A stretch of 64,000 nucleotides of DNA, taken from Xylocopa sonorina. Taxonomy: Eukaryota; Arthropoda; Insecta; Hymenoptera; Apidae. The position numbers were made by a program, and so were the translations under genes. The notes under the pieces were generated by a model, which saw nothing but the letters and a program-made list of their open reading frames with translations, had not been told where the DNA came from and did no database searches. The stretch is from NCBI RefSeq assembly GCF_050948175.1, contig NW_027490263.1, positions 1 to 64,000 on the forward strand. The letters run 5' to 3'. Positions 50,501 to 63,460 of the stretch are shown here, piece after piece. Position 1 is the stretch's first letter. Each line of letters begins with the position of its first letter.

Positions 50501-53436
50501 TATTCATTCCGATGTGTCATGTATATCTCGTATTCACTTCTAAAGAATGTAAATGCGAAACTTCCATGCTAGGAAATAGCGTTTGCAGATGTCTACGTAT
50601 CGCAGCAATAGAGTTCTAATGCTTCTTAAAATGCCATATCGCATCTCACTTCTATGTTTCATGATAAGATATAATATTCATTGCGAAGTATCATGTATAC
50701 CTCGATTTCACTTCAAAAGAATGTAAATGCGAAATTTCCATGCTAGGAAATAGCGTTTGCACATGTCAACGTATCGTAGCAATAGAGTACTAATGCTTCT
50801 GAAAACGCGATATCGCAACTCATTCCTATGTTTCATGATAAGATATAATATTCATTGCGAAGTGCCATGTATACCTCATACTCACATCACAAGTATGTAA
50901 AAGCGGCACTTTCTTGCTAGGAAGTAGCGCTTGCAGATGTCTACGTATCGAAGCAACAGTGTTCCAATGCTTGTAATAACGCGATACTGCAACTCATTCC
51001 TATGTTTCATGATAAGATATAATATTCATTCCCATGTGTCATGTATATCTCGTATTCATTTGAAAAGAATGTAAATGCGAAACTTCCATGCCAGGAAATA
51101 GCGTTTGCAGATGTCTACGTATCGTAGCAATAGAGTTCTAATGCTTCTCAAAAGGCGATATCGCAACTCATTCCTATGATTCATGATAAGATATAATATT
51201 CATTCCGATGTGTCATGTATATCTCGTATTCACCTCAAAAGAATGTAAATGCGAAACTTCCATGCTAGGAAATAGCGTTTGCAGATGTCTACGTATCCAA
51301 GCAGTAGAGTTCTAATGCTTCTCAAAATGCGATATCGCAACTCATTCCTATGGTTCATGATAAGATATAATATTCTTTGCGAAGTGTCATGTATATCTCG
51401 TATTCACTTCAAAAGAATGTAAATGCGAAACTTCCATGCCAGGAAATAGCGTTTGCAGATGTCTACGTATCGTAGCAATAGAGTTCTAATGCTTCTTAAA
51501 ACGAGATGTCGCATTTCATTTCTATGTTTCGTTATAAGATATAGTATTCATTGTGTAATGTTATGTATACCTCGTATTCACTTCAATGGAATGTAAGTGC
51601 GACATTTCCTTGCTAGGAAATAGAGTTTGCAGATGTCTGCGTATATTAGCAATAGAGTTCTAATGCTTCTCAAAACGCGATATAGCACCTCATTCCTATG
51701 TTTCATGATAAGATATAATATTCTTTGCGAAGTGTCATGTATATCTCGTATTCACTTCAAAAGAATGTAAATGCGACACTTCCTTGCTAGGAAATATTGT
51801 TTGCAGATGTCTACGTATCACAGCAATAGAGTACTAATGCTTTTTAAAACGAGATGTCGTATTTCATTTCTATGTTTCGTAATAAGATATAATATTCATT
51901 GTGTAATGTTATGCATACCTAGTATTCACTTCAATGGAATGTAAGTGCGACATTTCCCTGCTAGGAAATAGCATTCGCAGATGTCTACGTATCGAAGCAA
52001 TAGTGTTCTAATGCTTCTCATAACGCGATATAGCACCTCATTCCTATGTTTCATGATAAGATATAATATTCTTTGCGAAGTGTCATGTATATCTCGTATT
52101 CACTTCAAAAGAATGTAAATGCGAAACTTCCATGCCAGGAAATAGCGTTTGCAGATGTCTACGTATCGTAGCAATAGAGTTCTAATGCTTCTTAAAACGA
52201 GATGTCGCATTTCATTTCTATGTTTCGTTATAAGATATAGTATTCATTGTGTAATGTTATGTATACCTCGTATTCACTTCAATGGAATGTAAGTGCGACA
52301 TTTCCTTGCTAGGAAATAGAGTTTGCAGATGTCTGCGTATATTAGCAATAGAGTTCTAATGCTTCTCAAAACGCGATATAGCACCTCATTCCTATGTTTC
52401 ATGATAAGATATAATATTCTTTGCGAAGTGTCATGTATATCTCGTATTCACTTCAAAAGAATGTAAATGCGACACTTCCTTGCTAGGAAATATTGTTTGC
52501 AGATGTCTACGTATCACAGCAATAGAGTACTAATGCTTTTTAAAACGAGATGTCGTATTTCATTTCTATGTTTCGTAATAAGATATAATATTCATTGTGT
52601 AATGTTATGCATACCTAGTATTCACTTCAATGGAATGTAAGTGCGACATTTCCCTGCTAGGAAATAGCATTCGCAGATGTCTACGTATCGAAGCAATAGT
52701 GTTCTAATGCTTCTCATAACGCGATATAGCACCTCATTCCTATGTTTCATGATAAGATATAATATTCTTTGCGAAGTGTCATGTATATCTCGTATTTACT
52801 TCAAAAGAATGTAAATGCGAAACTTCCATGCCAGGAAATAGCGTTTGCAGATGTCTACGTATCGTAGCAATAGAGTTCTAATGCTTCTTGAAACGAGATG
52901 TCGCATTTCATTTCTATGTTTCGTTATAAGATATAGTATTCATTGTGTAATGTTATGTATACCTCGTATTCACTTCAATGGAATGTAAGTGCGACATTTC
53001 CTTGCTAGGAAATAGAGTTTGCAGATGTCTACGTATATTAGCAATAGAGTTCTAGTGCTTCTCAAAACGCGATATAGCAACTCATTCCTATGTTTCATGA
53101 TAAGATATAATATTCTTTGCGAAGTGTCATGTATATCTCGTATTCACTTCAAAAGAATGTAAATGCGACACTTCCTTGCTAGGAAATAATGTTTGCAGAT
53201 GTCTACGTATCACAGCAATAGAGTACTAATGCTTTTTAAAACGAGATGTCGTATTTCATTTCTATGTTCCGTAATAAGATATAATATTCATTGTGTAATG
53301 TTATGCGTACCTAGTATTCACTTCAATGGAATGTAAGTGCGACATTTCCCTGCTAGGAAATAGCATTCGCAGATGTCTACGTATCGAAGCAATAGTGTTC
53401 TGATGCTTCTCATAACGCGATATCGCAACTCATTCC
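47520..53436 (+). repeat. 17-mer higher-order repeat, ~2,958 bp, two copies
   Basis: The rare TTTGTTTCATGATAAGAAATAATATTC variant begins near 47,520, 50,478 and 53,436, spaced about 2,958 bp apart (17 x 174). GCGTATATTA at 48,681 pairs with 51,639, and CTACGTATATTA at about 50,072 pairs with 53,031. The two full copies look essentially identical by eye. After 53,436 a third copy starts but departs within one monomer (CACTTCAAAAG instead of CACTTCTAAAG). Confidence 0.9.
48510..50470 (+). repeat. Nested 4-mer higher-order repeat, 696 bp, ~3 copies
   Basis: Inside the 17-mer, the ATTAGCAATAGAGTTC monomer recurs at 48,681, 49,377 and 50,072, spaced 695-696 bp (4 x 174). Each unit also has, in order, a TATCACAGCAATAGAGTAC monomer, an ATGCATACCTAGTATTC monomer and a CTTCCATGCCAGG monomer. 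The same set recurs at 51,639, 52,335 and 53,031 in the second 17-mer copy. Confidence 0.9.
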
Positions 53437-56400
53437 TTTGTTTCATGATAAGAAATAATATTCATTCCGATGTGTCATGTATATCTCGTATTCACTTCAA
53501 AAGAATGTAAATGCGAAACTTCCATGATAGGAAATAGCGTTTGCAGATGTCTACGTATCGTAGCAATAGAGTTCCAGTGCTTCTTAAAACGAGATGTCGC
53601 ATTTCATTTCTATGTTTCGTGATAAGATATAATATTCATTTTGGAGTGTTACGTATACCTCGTATTCACTTCAAGCGAATGTAAATGCGACATTTCCATG
53701 CTAGGAAATAGCGCTTGCAGATATCTACGTATCGTAGCAATAGAGTTCTAATGCTTCTTAATACGAGATGTCGCATTTCTTTTCTATGATTCGTGATAAG
53801 ATATAATATTCATTTTGGAGTGTTATGCATACCTCGTATTCACTTCAACAGAATGTAAATGCGACTAATCCTTGCTAGGAAATAGCGTTTGCAGATGTCT
53901 ACGTATCGTAGCAATAGAGTTCTAATGCTTCATAAATCGCGATATCGCATTTCAATCTATGTTTCATGATAAGATATAATATTCATTGCGAAGTGTCATG
54001 CATTCCTCGTATTCAATTCAAAGAAATGTAAATGCGACACTTCCATGCTAGGAAATAGCGTTTGCAGATGTCTACGTATCGTAGCAATAGAGTTCTAATG
54101 CTTCTTAAAACGAGATGCCGCATTTCATTTCTATGTTACGTGATAAGGTATAATATTCATTGTAGAGTGTTATGTATACCTCGTATTCACTTCAAAAGAA
54201 TGTAAATGCTATACTTCCATGCTAGGAAATAGCGTTTGCAGATGTCTACGGAACCTAGCAATAGAGTTCTAATGCTTCCTAAAACGCGATATCGCATCTC
54301 ACTTCTATGTTTCATGATAAGATATAATATTCACTGCGAAGTGTCATGTATACCTCGTATTCACTTTAAAAGAATGTAAATGCGACACTTCCATGCTAGG
54401 ATATAGCGTTTGCAGATGTCTACGTATCGCAGCTATAGTGTTTCAATGCTTCTTAAAACGTGATGTCGCATTTCATTTCTATGTTTCGTCATAAGATATA
54501 ATATTCATTGTAGAGTGTTATGTATACCTCGTATTCACTTCACAAAAATGTAAATGCGACTTTTCCATGCTTGGAAATAGCGTTTGCAGATGTCTGCGGT
54601 TCGTAGCAATAGAGTTCTAATGCTTCCTAAAACGCGATATCGCATCTCACTTCTATGTTTCACGATAAGATATAATATTCATTGCGAAGGGTCATGTATA
54701 CCTCGTGTTCACTTCAAAAGAATGTAAATGCGACATTTCCATGCTAGGAAATAGCGCTTGCAGATATCTACGTATCGTAGCAATAGAGTTCTAATGCTTC
54801 TTAAAACGAGATGTCGCATTTCTTTTCTATGATTCGTGATAAGATATAATATTCATTTTGGAGTGTTATGCATACCTCGTATTCACTTCAACAGAATGTA
54901 AATGCGACTAATCCTTGCTAGGAAATAGCGTTTGCAGATGTCTACGTATCGTAGCAATAGAGTTCCATTGCTTCTTAAAACGAGATGTCGCATTTCATTT
55001 CTATGTTTCGTGATAAGATATAATATTCATTTTGGAGTGTTATGTATACCTCGTATTCACTTCAAAAGAATGTAAATGTGACACTTCCATGCTAGGAAAT
55101 AGCGTTTCCAGATGTCTACGTATCGTAGCAATAGAGTTCTAATGCTTCTTAAAACGAGATGTCGCATTTCATTTCTATGTTTCGTGATAAGATGTAATAT
55201 TCATTTTGGAGTGTTATGTGTACCTAGTATTCACTTCAAAAGAAAGTAAATGCGACACTTCCTTGCTAGGAAATATTGTTTGCACATGTCTACGTATCGT
55301 AGCAATAGAGTTCTAATGCTTCTTAAAACGTGATGTCGCATTTCATTTCTATGTTTCGTGATAAGATATAATATTCATTTTGGAGTGTTATGTATACCTC
55401 GTATTCACTTCAAAAGAATGTAAATGTGACACTTCCATTCTAGGAAATAGCGTTTGCAGATGTCTACGGATCGTAGCAATAGAGTTCTAATGCTTCCTAA
55501 AACGCGATATCGCATCTCACTTCTATGTTTCATGATAAGATATAATATTCATTGCGAAGGGTCATGTATACCTCGTGTTCACTTCAAAAGAATGTAAATG
55601 TGACACATACATGCTAGGAAATAGCGTTTGCAGATGTTTACGTATCGTAGCAATAGAGTTCTAATGCTTCCTAAAACGCGATATCGCATCACACTTCTAT
55701 CTTTCATGATAAGATATAATATTCATTGCGAAGTGTCATGTATACCTCGTATTCACTTCAAAGAAATGTAAATGCGACACTTCCATGCTAGGAAATAGCG
55801 TTTGCAGATGTCTACGTATCGTAGCAATAGATTTCTAATGCTTCTTAAAACGAGATGTCGCATTCCGTTTCTATGTTTCGTGATAAGATATAATATTCAT
55901 TTTGGAGTGTTAGGTATACCTCGTATTCACTTCAAGAGAATGTAAATGCGACACTTCCATGCTAGGAAATAGCGTTTGCAGATGTCTACGTATATTAGCA
56001 ATAGAGTTCTAATGCTTCTCAAAACGCGATATAGCACCTCATTCCTATGTTTCATGATAAGATATAATATTCATTATGGAGTGTTATGTATACCTCGTAC
56101 TCACTTCAAAAGAATGTAAATGCGACCCTTCCATGCTAGGAAATAGCCTTTGCAGATGTCTACGTATCGTAGCTATAGAGTTCTAATGCTTCTCAAAACG
56201 CGATATAGCACCTCATTCCTATGTTTCATGATAAGATATAATATTCATTGCGAAGTGTCATGTATACCTCGTATTCACTTCAAATGAATGTAAATGCGAC
56301 ACTTCCATGCCAGGAAATAGCGTTTGCAGATGTCTACGTATCGTAGCAATAGAGTTCTAATGCTTCTTAAAACGCGATATCGCATCTCACTGCTATCTTT

Positions 56401-56819
56401 CATGATAAGATATAATATTCATTGCGAAGTGTCATGTATACCTCGTATTCACTTCAAAAGAATGTAAATGCGACACTTCCATGCTAGGAAATAGCGTTTG
56501 CAGATGTCTACGTATCGTAGCAATAGAGTTCTAGTGCTTCTTAAAACGCGATTTTGCATCTCACATCTATGTTTCATGGTGAGATATAATATTCATTGCG
56601 AAGGGTCATGTATACCTCGTGTTCACTTCAAGAGAATGTAAATGCGACACTTCCATGCTAGGAAATAGTGGTTGCAGATGTTTACGTATCGTAGCAATAG
56701 AGTTCTAATGCTTCTTAAAACGAAATGACGCATTTCATTTCTATGTTTCGTGATAAGATATAATATTCATTTTGGAGTGTTATGTATACCTCGTATTCAC
56801 TTCAAAAGAATGTAAATGC

Positions 56820-59800
56820 GACACTTCCATGCTAGGAAATAGCGTTTGCAGATGTCTACGTATAATAGCAATAGCGTTCTAATGATTCTCAAAACGCGAT
56901 ATTGCACCTCATTCCTATGTTTCATGATAAGATACAATATTCTTTGCGAAGTGTCACGTATATCTCGTATTCACTTCAAAAGAATGTAAATGCGACACTT
57001 CCTTGCTAGGAAATATTGTTTGCAGATGTCTACATATCACAGCAATAAAGTGCTAATGCTTCTTAAAACGTGATGTCGCATTCCATTTCTATGTTTCGTG
57101 ATAAGATATAATATTCATTTTGGAGTTATATGTACACCTCGTATTTACCTCAAAAAAATGTAAATGTGACACTTCCATGCTAGGAAATAGCGTTTGCAGA
57201 TGTCTACGTATCGTAGCAATAGAGTTCTAATGCTTCTTAAAACGAGATGTCGCATTTCATTTCTATGTTTCGTGATATGAGATAATATTCATTTTGGAGT
57301 GTTATGTATACCTCGTACTCACTTCAAAAGAATGTAAATGTGACACTTCCATGCTAGGAAATAGCGTTTGCAGATGTCTACGTATCGCAGCAACAGTGTT
57401 CTAATGCTTCTTAAAACGAGATGTCGCATTTCACTTATATGTTTCGTGATAAGGTATAATATTCATTGTAGAGTGTTATGTATACCTCGTATTCACTTCA
57501 AAGGAATGTAAATGCGACACTTCCATGCCAGGAAATAGCGTTTGCAGATGTCTACGTACCGCAGCAATAGAGTTCTAATGCTTCCTAAAACGCGGTATCG
57601 CATCTCACATCTATGTTTCATGATAAGATATAATATTCATTGCGGAGTATCATGTATACCTCGTATTAACTTCAAAAGAATGTAAATGCGACATTTCCAT
57701 GCTAGGAAATAGCGCTTGCAGATATCTACGTATCGTAGCAATAGAGTTCTAATGCTTCTTAAAACGAGATGTCGCATTTCTTTTCTATGATTCGTGATAA
57801 GATATAATATTCATTTTGGAGTGTTATGCATACCTCGTATTCACTTCAACAGAATGTAAATGCGACTAATCCTTGCTAGGAAATAGCGTTTGCAGATGTC
57901 TACGTATCGTAGCAATACAGTTCTAATGCTACATAAGTCGCGATATCGCATTTCAATCTATGTTTCATGATAAGATATAATATTCATTGCGAAGTTTCAG
58001 GTATACCTCGCGTACACTCCAAAAGAATGTAAATGCGACAATTCCTTGCCAGAAAATAGCGTTTGCAGATGCCTCCGTATCGAAAAAATAGTGTTCTAAT
58101 GCTTCCTAAAATGCGATATCGCATCTCATTTCTATGTTTCATTATAAGATATAATATACATTGCGAAGTGTCATGTATACCTTGTATTCACTTCAATAGA
58201 ATGTAAATGCGACTATTCCTTGCTAGGAAATAGCGTTTGCAGATGTCTACGTATCGAGGCGATAGAGTTCTAATACTTCTTAAAACGCGATTTCGCATCT
58301 CACTACTGTGTTTCATGATAAAATATAATATACATTGCGATGTGTCATGTATACCTCGTATTCACTTCAAAAGATTGTAAATGCGACACTTCCTTGCTAG
58401 GATATAGCGTTTGCAGATGTCTACGTATCGCAGCTATAGTGTTTATTGCTTCTTAAAACGTGATGTCGCATTTCATTTCTATGTTTCGTCATAAGATATA
58501 ATATTCATTGTAGAGTGTTATGTATACCTCGTATTCACTTCAAAAAATTTAAATGCGACTTTTCCATGCTTGGAAATAGCGGTTGCAGATGTCTGCGGAT
58601 CGTAGCAATAGAGTTCTAATGCTTCCTAAAACGCGATATCGCATCTCACTTCTATGTTTCATGATAAGATATAATATTCATTGCGAAGGGTCATGTATAC
58701 CTCGTGTTCACTTCAAAAGAATGTAAATGCGACACATACATGCTAGGAAATAGCGTTTGCAGATGTCTACGTATCGTAGCAATAGAGTTCTAATGCTTTC
58801 TAAAACGCGATATCGCATCACACTTCTATGTTTCATGATATGATATAATATTCATTGCGAAGGGTCATGTATACCTCGTGTTCACTTCAAAAGAATGTAA
58901 ACGCGACACATACATGCTAGGAAATAGCGTTTGCAGATGTCTACGTATCGTAGCAATAGTGTTCTAATGCTTCTTAAATCGCGATATCACATCTCATTTC
59001 TATGTTTCGTGATAAGGTACAATATTCATTGCGAAGTGTCATGTATACCTCGTATTCACTTCCAAAGAATGTAAATGCGACATTTCCATGCTAGGAAACA
59101 GCGCTTGCAGATATCTACGTATCGTAGCAATAGAGTTCTAATGCTTTCTAAAACGCGATATCGCATCACACTTCTATGTTTCATGATATGATATAATATT
59201 CATTGCGAAGGGTCATGTATACCTCGTGTTCACTTCAAAAGAATGTAAACGCGACACATACATGCTAGGAAATAGCGTTTGCAGATGTCTACGTATCGTA
59301 GCAATAGTGTTCTAATGCTTCTTAAATCGCGATATCACATCTCATTTCTATGTTTCGTGATAAGGTACAATATTCATTGCGAAGTGTCATGTATACCTCG
59401 TATTCACTTCCAAAGAATGTAAATGCGACATTTCCATGCTAGGAAACAGCGCTTGCAGATATCTACGTATCGTAGCAATAGAGTTCTAATGCTTCTTAAA
59501 ACGAGATGTCGCATTTCTTTTCTATGATTCGTGATAAGATATAATATTCATTTTGGAGTGTTATGCATACCTCGTATTCACTTCAATAGAATGTAAATGC
59601 GACACTTCCATGCTAGGAAATAGCGTTTGCAGATGTCTACGTATATTAGCAATAGCGTTCTAATGATTCTCAAAACGCGATATTGCACCTCATTCCTATG
59701 TTTCATGATAAGATACAATATTCTTTGCGAAGTGTCATGTATATCTCGTATTCACTTCAAAAGAATGTAAACGCGACACTTCCTTGCCAGGAAATATTGT

Positions 59801-60780
59801 TTGCAGATGTCTACATATCACAGCAATAAAGTGCTAATGCTTCTTAAAACGTGATGTCGCATTTCATTTCTATGTTTCGTGATAAGATATAATATTCATT
59901 TTGGAGTGATATGTACACCTCGTATTTACTTCAAAAGAATGTAAATGCGACACTTCCATGCCAGGAAATAGCGTTTGCAGATGTCTACGTACCGCAGCAA
60001 TAGAGTTCTAATGCTTCCTAAAACGCGGTATCACATCCCACATCTATGTTTCATGATAAGATATAATATTCATTGCGGAGTATTATGTATACCTCGTATT
60101 AACTTCAATAGAATGTAAATGCGACATTTCCATGCTAGGAAATAGCGCTTGCAGATATCTACGTATCGTAGCAATAGAGTTCTAATGCTTCTTAAAACGA
60201 GATGTCGCATTTCTTTTCTGTGATTCGTGATAAGATATATTATTCATTTTGGAGTGTTATGCATACCTCGTATTCACTTCAACAGAATGTAAATGCGACT
60301 AATCCTTGCTAGGAAATAGCGTTTGCAGATGTCTACGTATCGTAGCAATAGAGTTCTAATGCTACATTAATCGCGATATCGCATTTCAGTCTATGTTTCT
60401 TGATAAGATATAATATTCATTGCGAAGTTTCAGGTATACCTCGCATACACTCCAAAAGAATGTAAATGCGACAATTCCTTGCCAGAAAATAGCGTTTGCA
60501 GATGCCTCCGTATCGAAAAAATAGTGTTCTAATGCTTCCTAAAATGCAATATCGCATCTCATTTCTATGTTTCATTATAAGATATAATATACATTGCGAA
60601 GTGTCATGTATACCTTGTATTCACTTCAATAGAATGTAAATGCGACTATTCCTTGCTAGGAAATAGCGTTTGCAGATGTCTACGTATCGAGGCGATAGAG
60701 TTCTAATACATCTTAAAACGCGATTTCGCATCTCACCACTGTGTTTCATGATAAAATATAATATACATTGCGATGTGTCA
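56820..60780 (+). repeat. 14- to 16-monomer duplicated block with an internal 2-monomer difference
   Basis: The TACATATCACAGCAATAAAG variant at 57,031 and 59,812 is offset by 2,781 bp. The GCCTCCGTATCGAAAAAATAG variant at 58,072 and 60,505 is offset by 2,433 bp. The change of 348 bp is exactly two monomers, so the second copy lacks two monomers (around 57,150-57,500 of the first). Similarity extends to the CGAGGCGATAGAG monomer at about 58,254 and 60,687. Confidence 0.8.
58785..59480 (+). repeat. Dimeric duplication (348 bp), two copies
   Basis: A pair of monomers marked by TCATGATATGATATAATATTC and then TTCGTGATAAGGTACAATATTC, with AACAGCGCTTGCAG, occurs at about 58,790-59,137 and 59,138-59,485. 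The copies look identical by eye. Confidence 0.85.
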
Positions 60781-60809
60781 TGTATACCTCGTATTCACTT
60801 CCAAAGAAT

Positions 60810-63460
60810 GTAAATGCGACACTTCCATGCTAGGAAATAGCGTTTGCAGATGTCTACGTATCGTAGCAATAGAGTTCTAATGCTTCTTAAAACGCGATAT
60901 CGCATCTCACTTCTATGTTTCATGATAAGATATAATATTCATTGCGAAGTGTCATGTACACCACGTATTCACTTCAAAAGAATGTTAATGCGACACTTCC
61001 ATGCTAGGATATAGCGTTTGCAGATGTCTACGTATCGTAGCAATAGAGTTCTAATGCTTTCTAAAACGCGATATCGCATCACACTTCTATGTTTCATGAT
61101 AAGATATAATATTCATTGCGAAGTGTCATGTACACCACGTATTCACTTCAAAAGAATGTTAATGCGACACTTCCATGCTAGGATATAGCGTTTGCAGATG
61201 TCTACGTATCGTAGCAATAGAGTTCTAATGCTTTCTAAAACGCGATATCGCATCACACTTCTATGTTTCATGATAAGATATAATATTCATTGCGAAGTGT
61301 CATGTATACCTCGTATTCACTTCAAAGAAATGTAAACGCGACACTTCCATGCTAGGAAATAGCGTTTGCAGATGTCTACGTATCGTAGCAATAGAGTTCT
61401 AATGCTTCTTAAAACGCGATATCGCATCTCACTTCTATGTTTCATGATAAGATATAATATTCATTGCGAAGTGTCATGTACACCACGTATTCACTTCAAA
61501 AGAATGTAAATGCGACACTTCCATGCTAGGATATAGCGTTTGCAGATGTCTACGTATCGTAGCAATAGAGTTCTAATGCTTCTTAAAACGAGATGTCGCA
61601 TTTCATTTCTATGTTTCGTGATAAGGTATAATATTCATTGTAGAGTGTTATGTATGCCTCGTATTCACTTCAACAGAATTTAAATGCGACACTTCCATGC
61701 TAGGATATAGCGTTTGCAGATGTCTACGTATCGTAGCAATAGAGTTCTAATGCTTCTTAAAACGAGATGTCGCAGTTCATTTCTATGTTTAGTGATAAGA
61801 TATAATATTCATTTTGGAGTGTTATGTATACCACGTATTCACTTCAAAAGAATGTAAATCTGACACTTCCTTGCTAGGAAATATTGTTTGCAGATGTCTG
61901 CGTATCGTAGCAATAGAGTTCTAATGCTTCTTAAAACGTGATGTCGCATTTCATTTCTATGTATCGTAATAAGATATAATATTCATTTTGGAGTGTTATG
62001 TATACCTCGTATTCACTTCAAAAGAATATAAATGTGACACTTCCATTCTAGGAAATAGCGTTTGCTGATGTCTACGTATCGCAGCTATAGTGTTTTAATG
62101 CTTCTTAAAACGTGATGTCGCATTTAATTTCTATGTTTCGTCATAAGATATAATATTCATTGTAGAGTGTTATGTATACCTCGTATTCACTTCAAAAGAA
62201 TGTAAATGCGACACTTCCATGCTAGGAAATAGCGTTTGCAGATGTCTACGTATCGTAGCAATAGAGTTCTAATGCTTCTTAAAACGCGATATCGCATCTC
62301 ACTTCTATGTTTCATGATAAGATATAATATTCATTGCGAAGTGTCATGTACACCACGTATTCACTTCAAAAGAATGTTAATGCGACACTTCCATGCTAGG
62401 ATATAGCGTTTGCAGATGTCTACGTATCGTAGCAATAGAGTTCTAATGCTTTCTAAAACGCGATATCGCATCACACTTCTATGTTTCATGATAAGATATA
62501 ATATTCATTGCGAAGTGTCATGTACACCACGTATTCACTTCAAAAGAATGTTAATGCGACACTTCCATGCTAGGATATAGCGTTTGCAGATGTCTACGTA
62601 TCGTAGCAATAGAGTTCTAATGCTTTCTAAAACGCGATATCGCATCACACTTCTATGTTTCATGATAAGATATAATATTCATTGCGAAGTGTCATGTATA
62701 CCTCGTATTCACTTCAAAGAAATGTAAACGCGACACTTCCATGCTAGGAAATAGCGTTTGCAGATGTCTGCGTATCGTAGCAATAGAGTTCTAATGCTTC
62801 TTAAAACGCGATATCGCATCTCACTTCTATGTTTCATGATAAGATATAATATTCATTGCGAAGTGTCATGTACACCACGTATTCACTTCAAAAGAATGTA
62901 AATGCGACACTTCCATGCTAGGATATAGTGTTTGCAGATGTCTACGTATCGTAGCAATAGAGTTCTAATGCTTCTTAAAACGAGATGTCGCATTTCATTT
63001 CTATGTTTCGTGATAAGGTATAATATTCATTGTAGAGTGTTATGTATGCCTCGTATTCACTTCAACAGAATTTAAATGCGACACTTCCATGCTAGGATAT
63101 AGCGTTTGCAGATGTCTACGTATCGTAGCAATAGAGTTCTAATGCTTCTTAAAACGAGATGTCGCATTTCATTTCTATGTTTAGTGATAAGATATAATAT
63201 TCATTTTGGAGTGATATGTATACCACGTATTCACTTCAAAAGAATGTAAATCTGACACTTCCTTGCTAGGAAATATTGTTTGCAGATGTCTGCGTATCGT
63301 AGCAATAGAGTTCTAATGCTTCTTAAAACGTGATGTCGCATTTCATTTCTATGTATCGTGATAAGATATAATATTCATTTTGGAGTGTTATGTATACCTC
63401 GTATTCACTTCAAAAGAATATAAATGTGACACTTCCATTCTAGGAAATAGCGTTTGCAGA
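60810..63460 (+). repeat. 8-mer higher-order repeat, 1,392 bp, two copies
   Basis: The CACCACGTATTC plus GAATGTTAATGCG monomer occurs at about 60,957 and 61,131 and again at 62,349 and 62,523, an offset of 1,392 bp (8 x 174). The following TTTAGTGATAAG and ATGTATCGT variants also repeat in order. The copies diverge after about 62,060 and 63,452 (CAGCTATAGTGTTTTAATG against CAGCAATAGTGTTCTATTG). Within each copy the first dimer is itself a 174-bp repeat. Confidence 0.88.
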
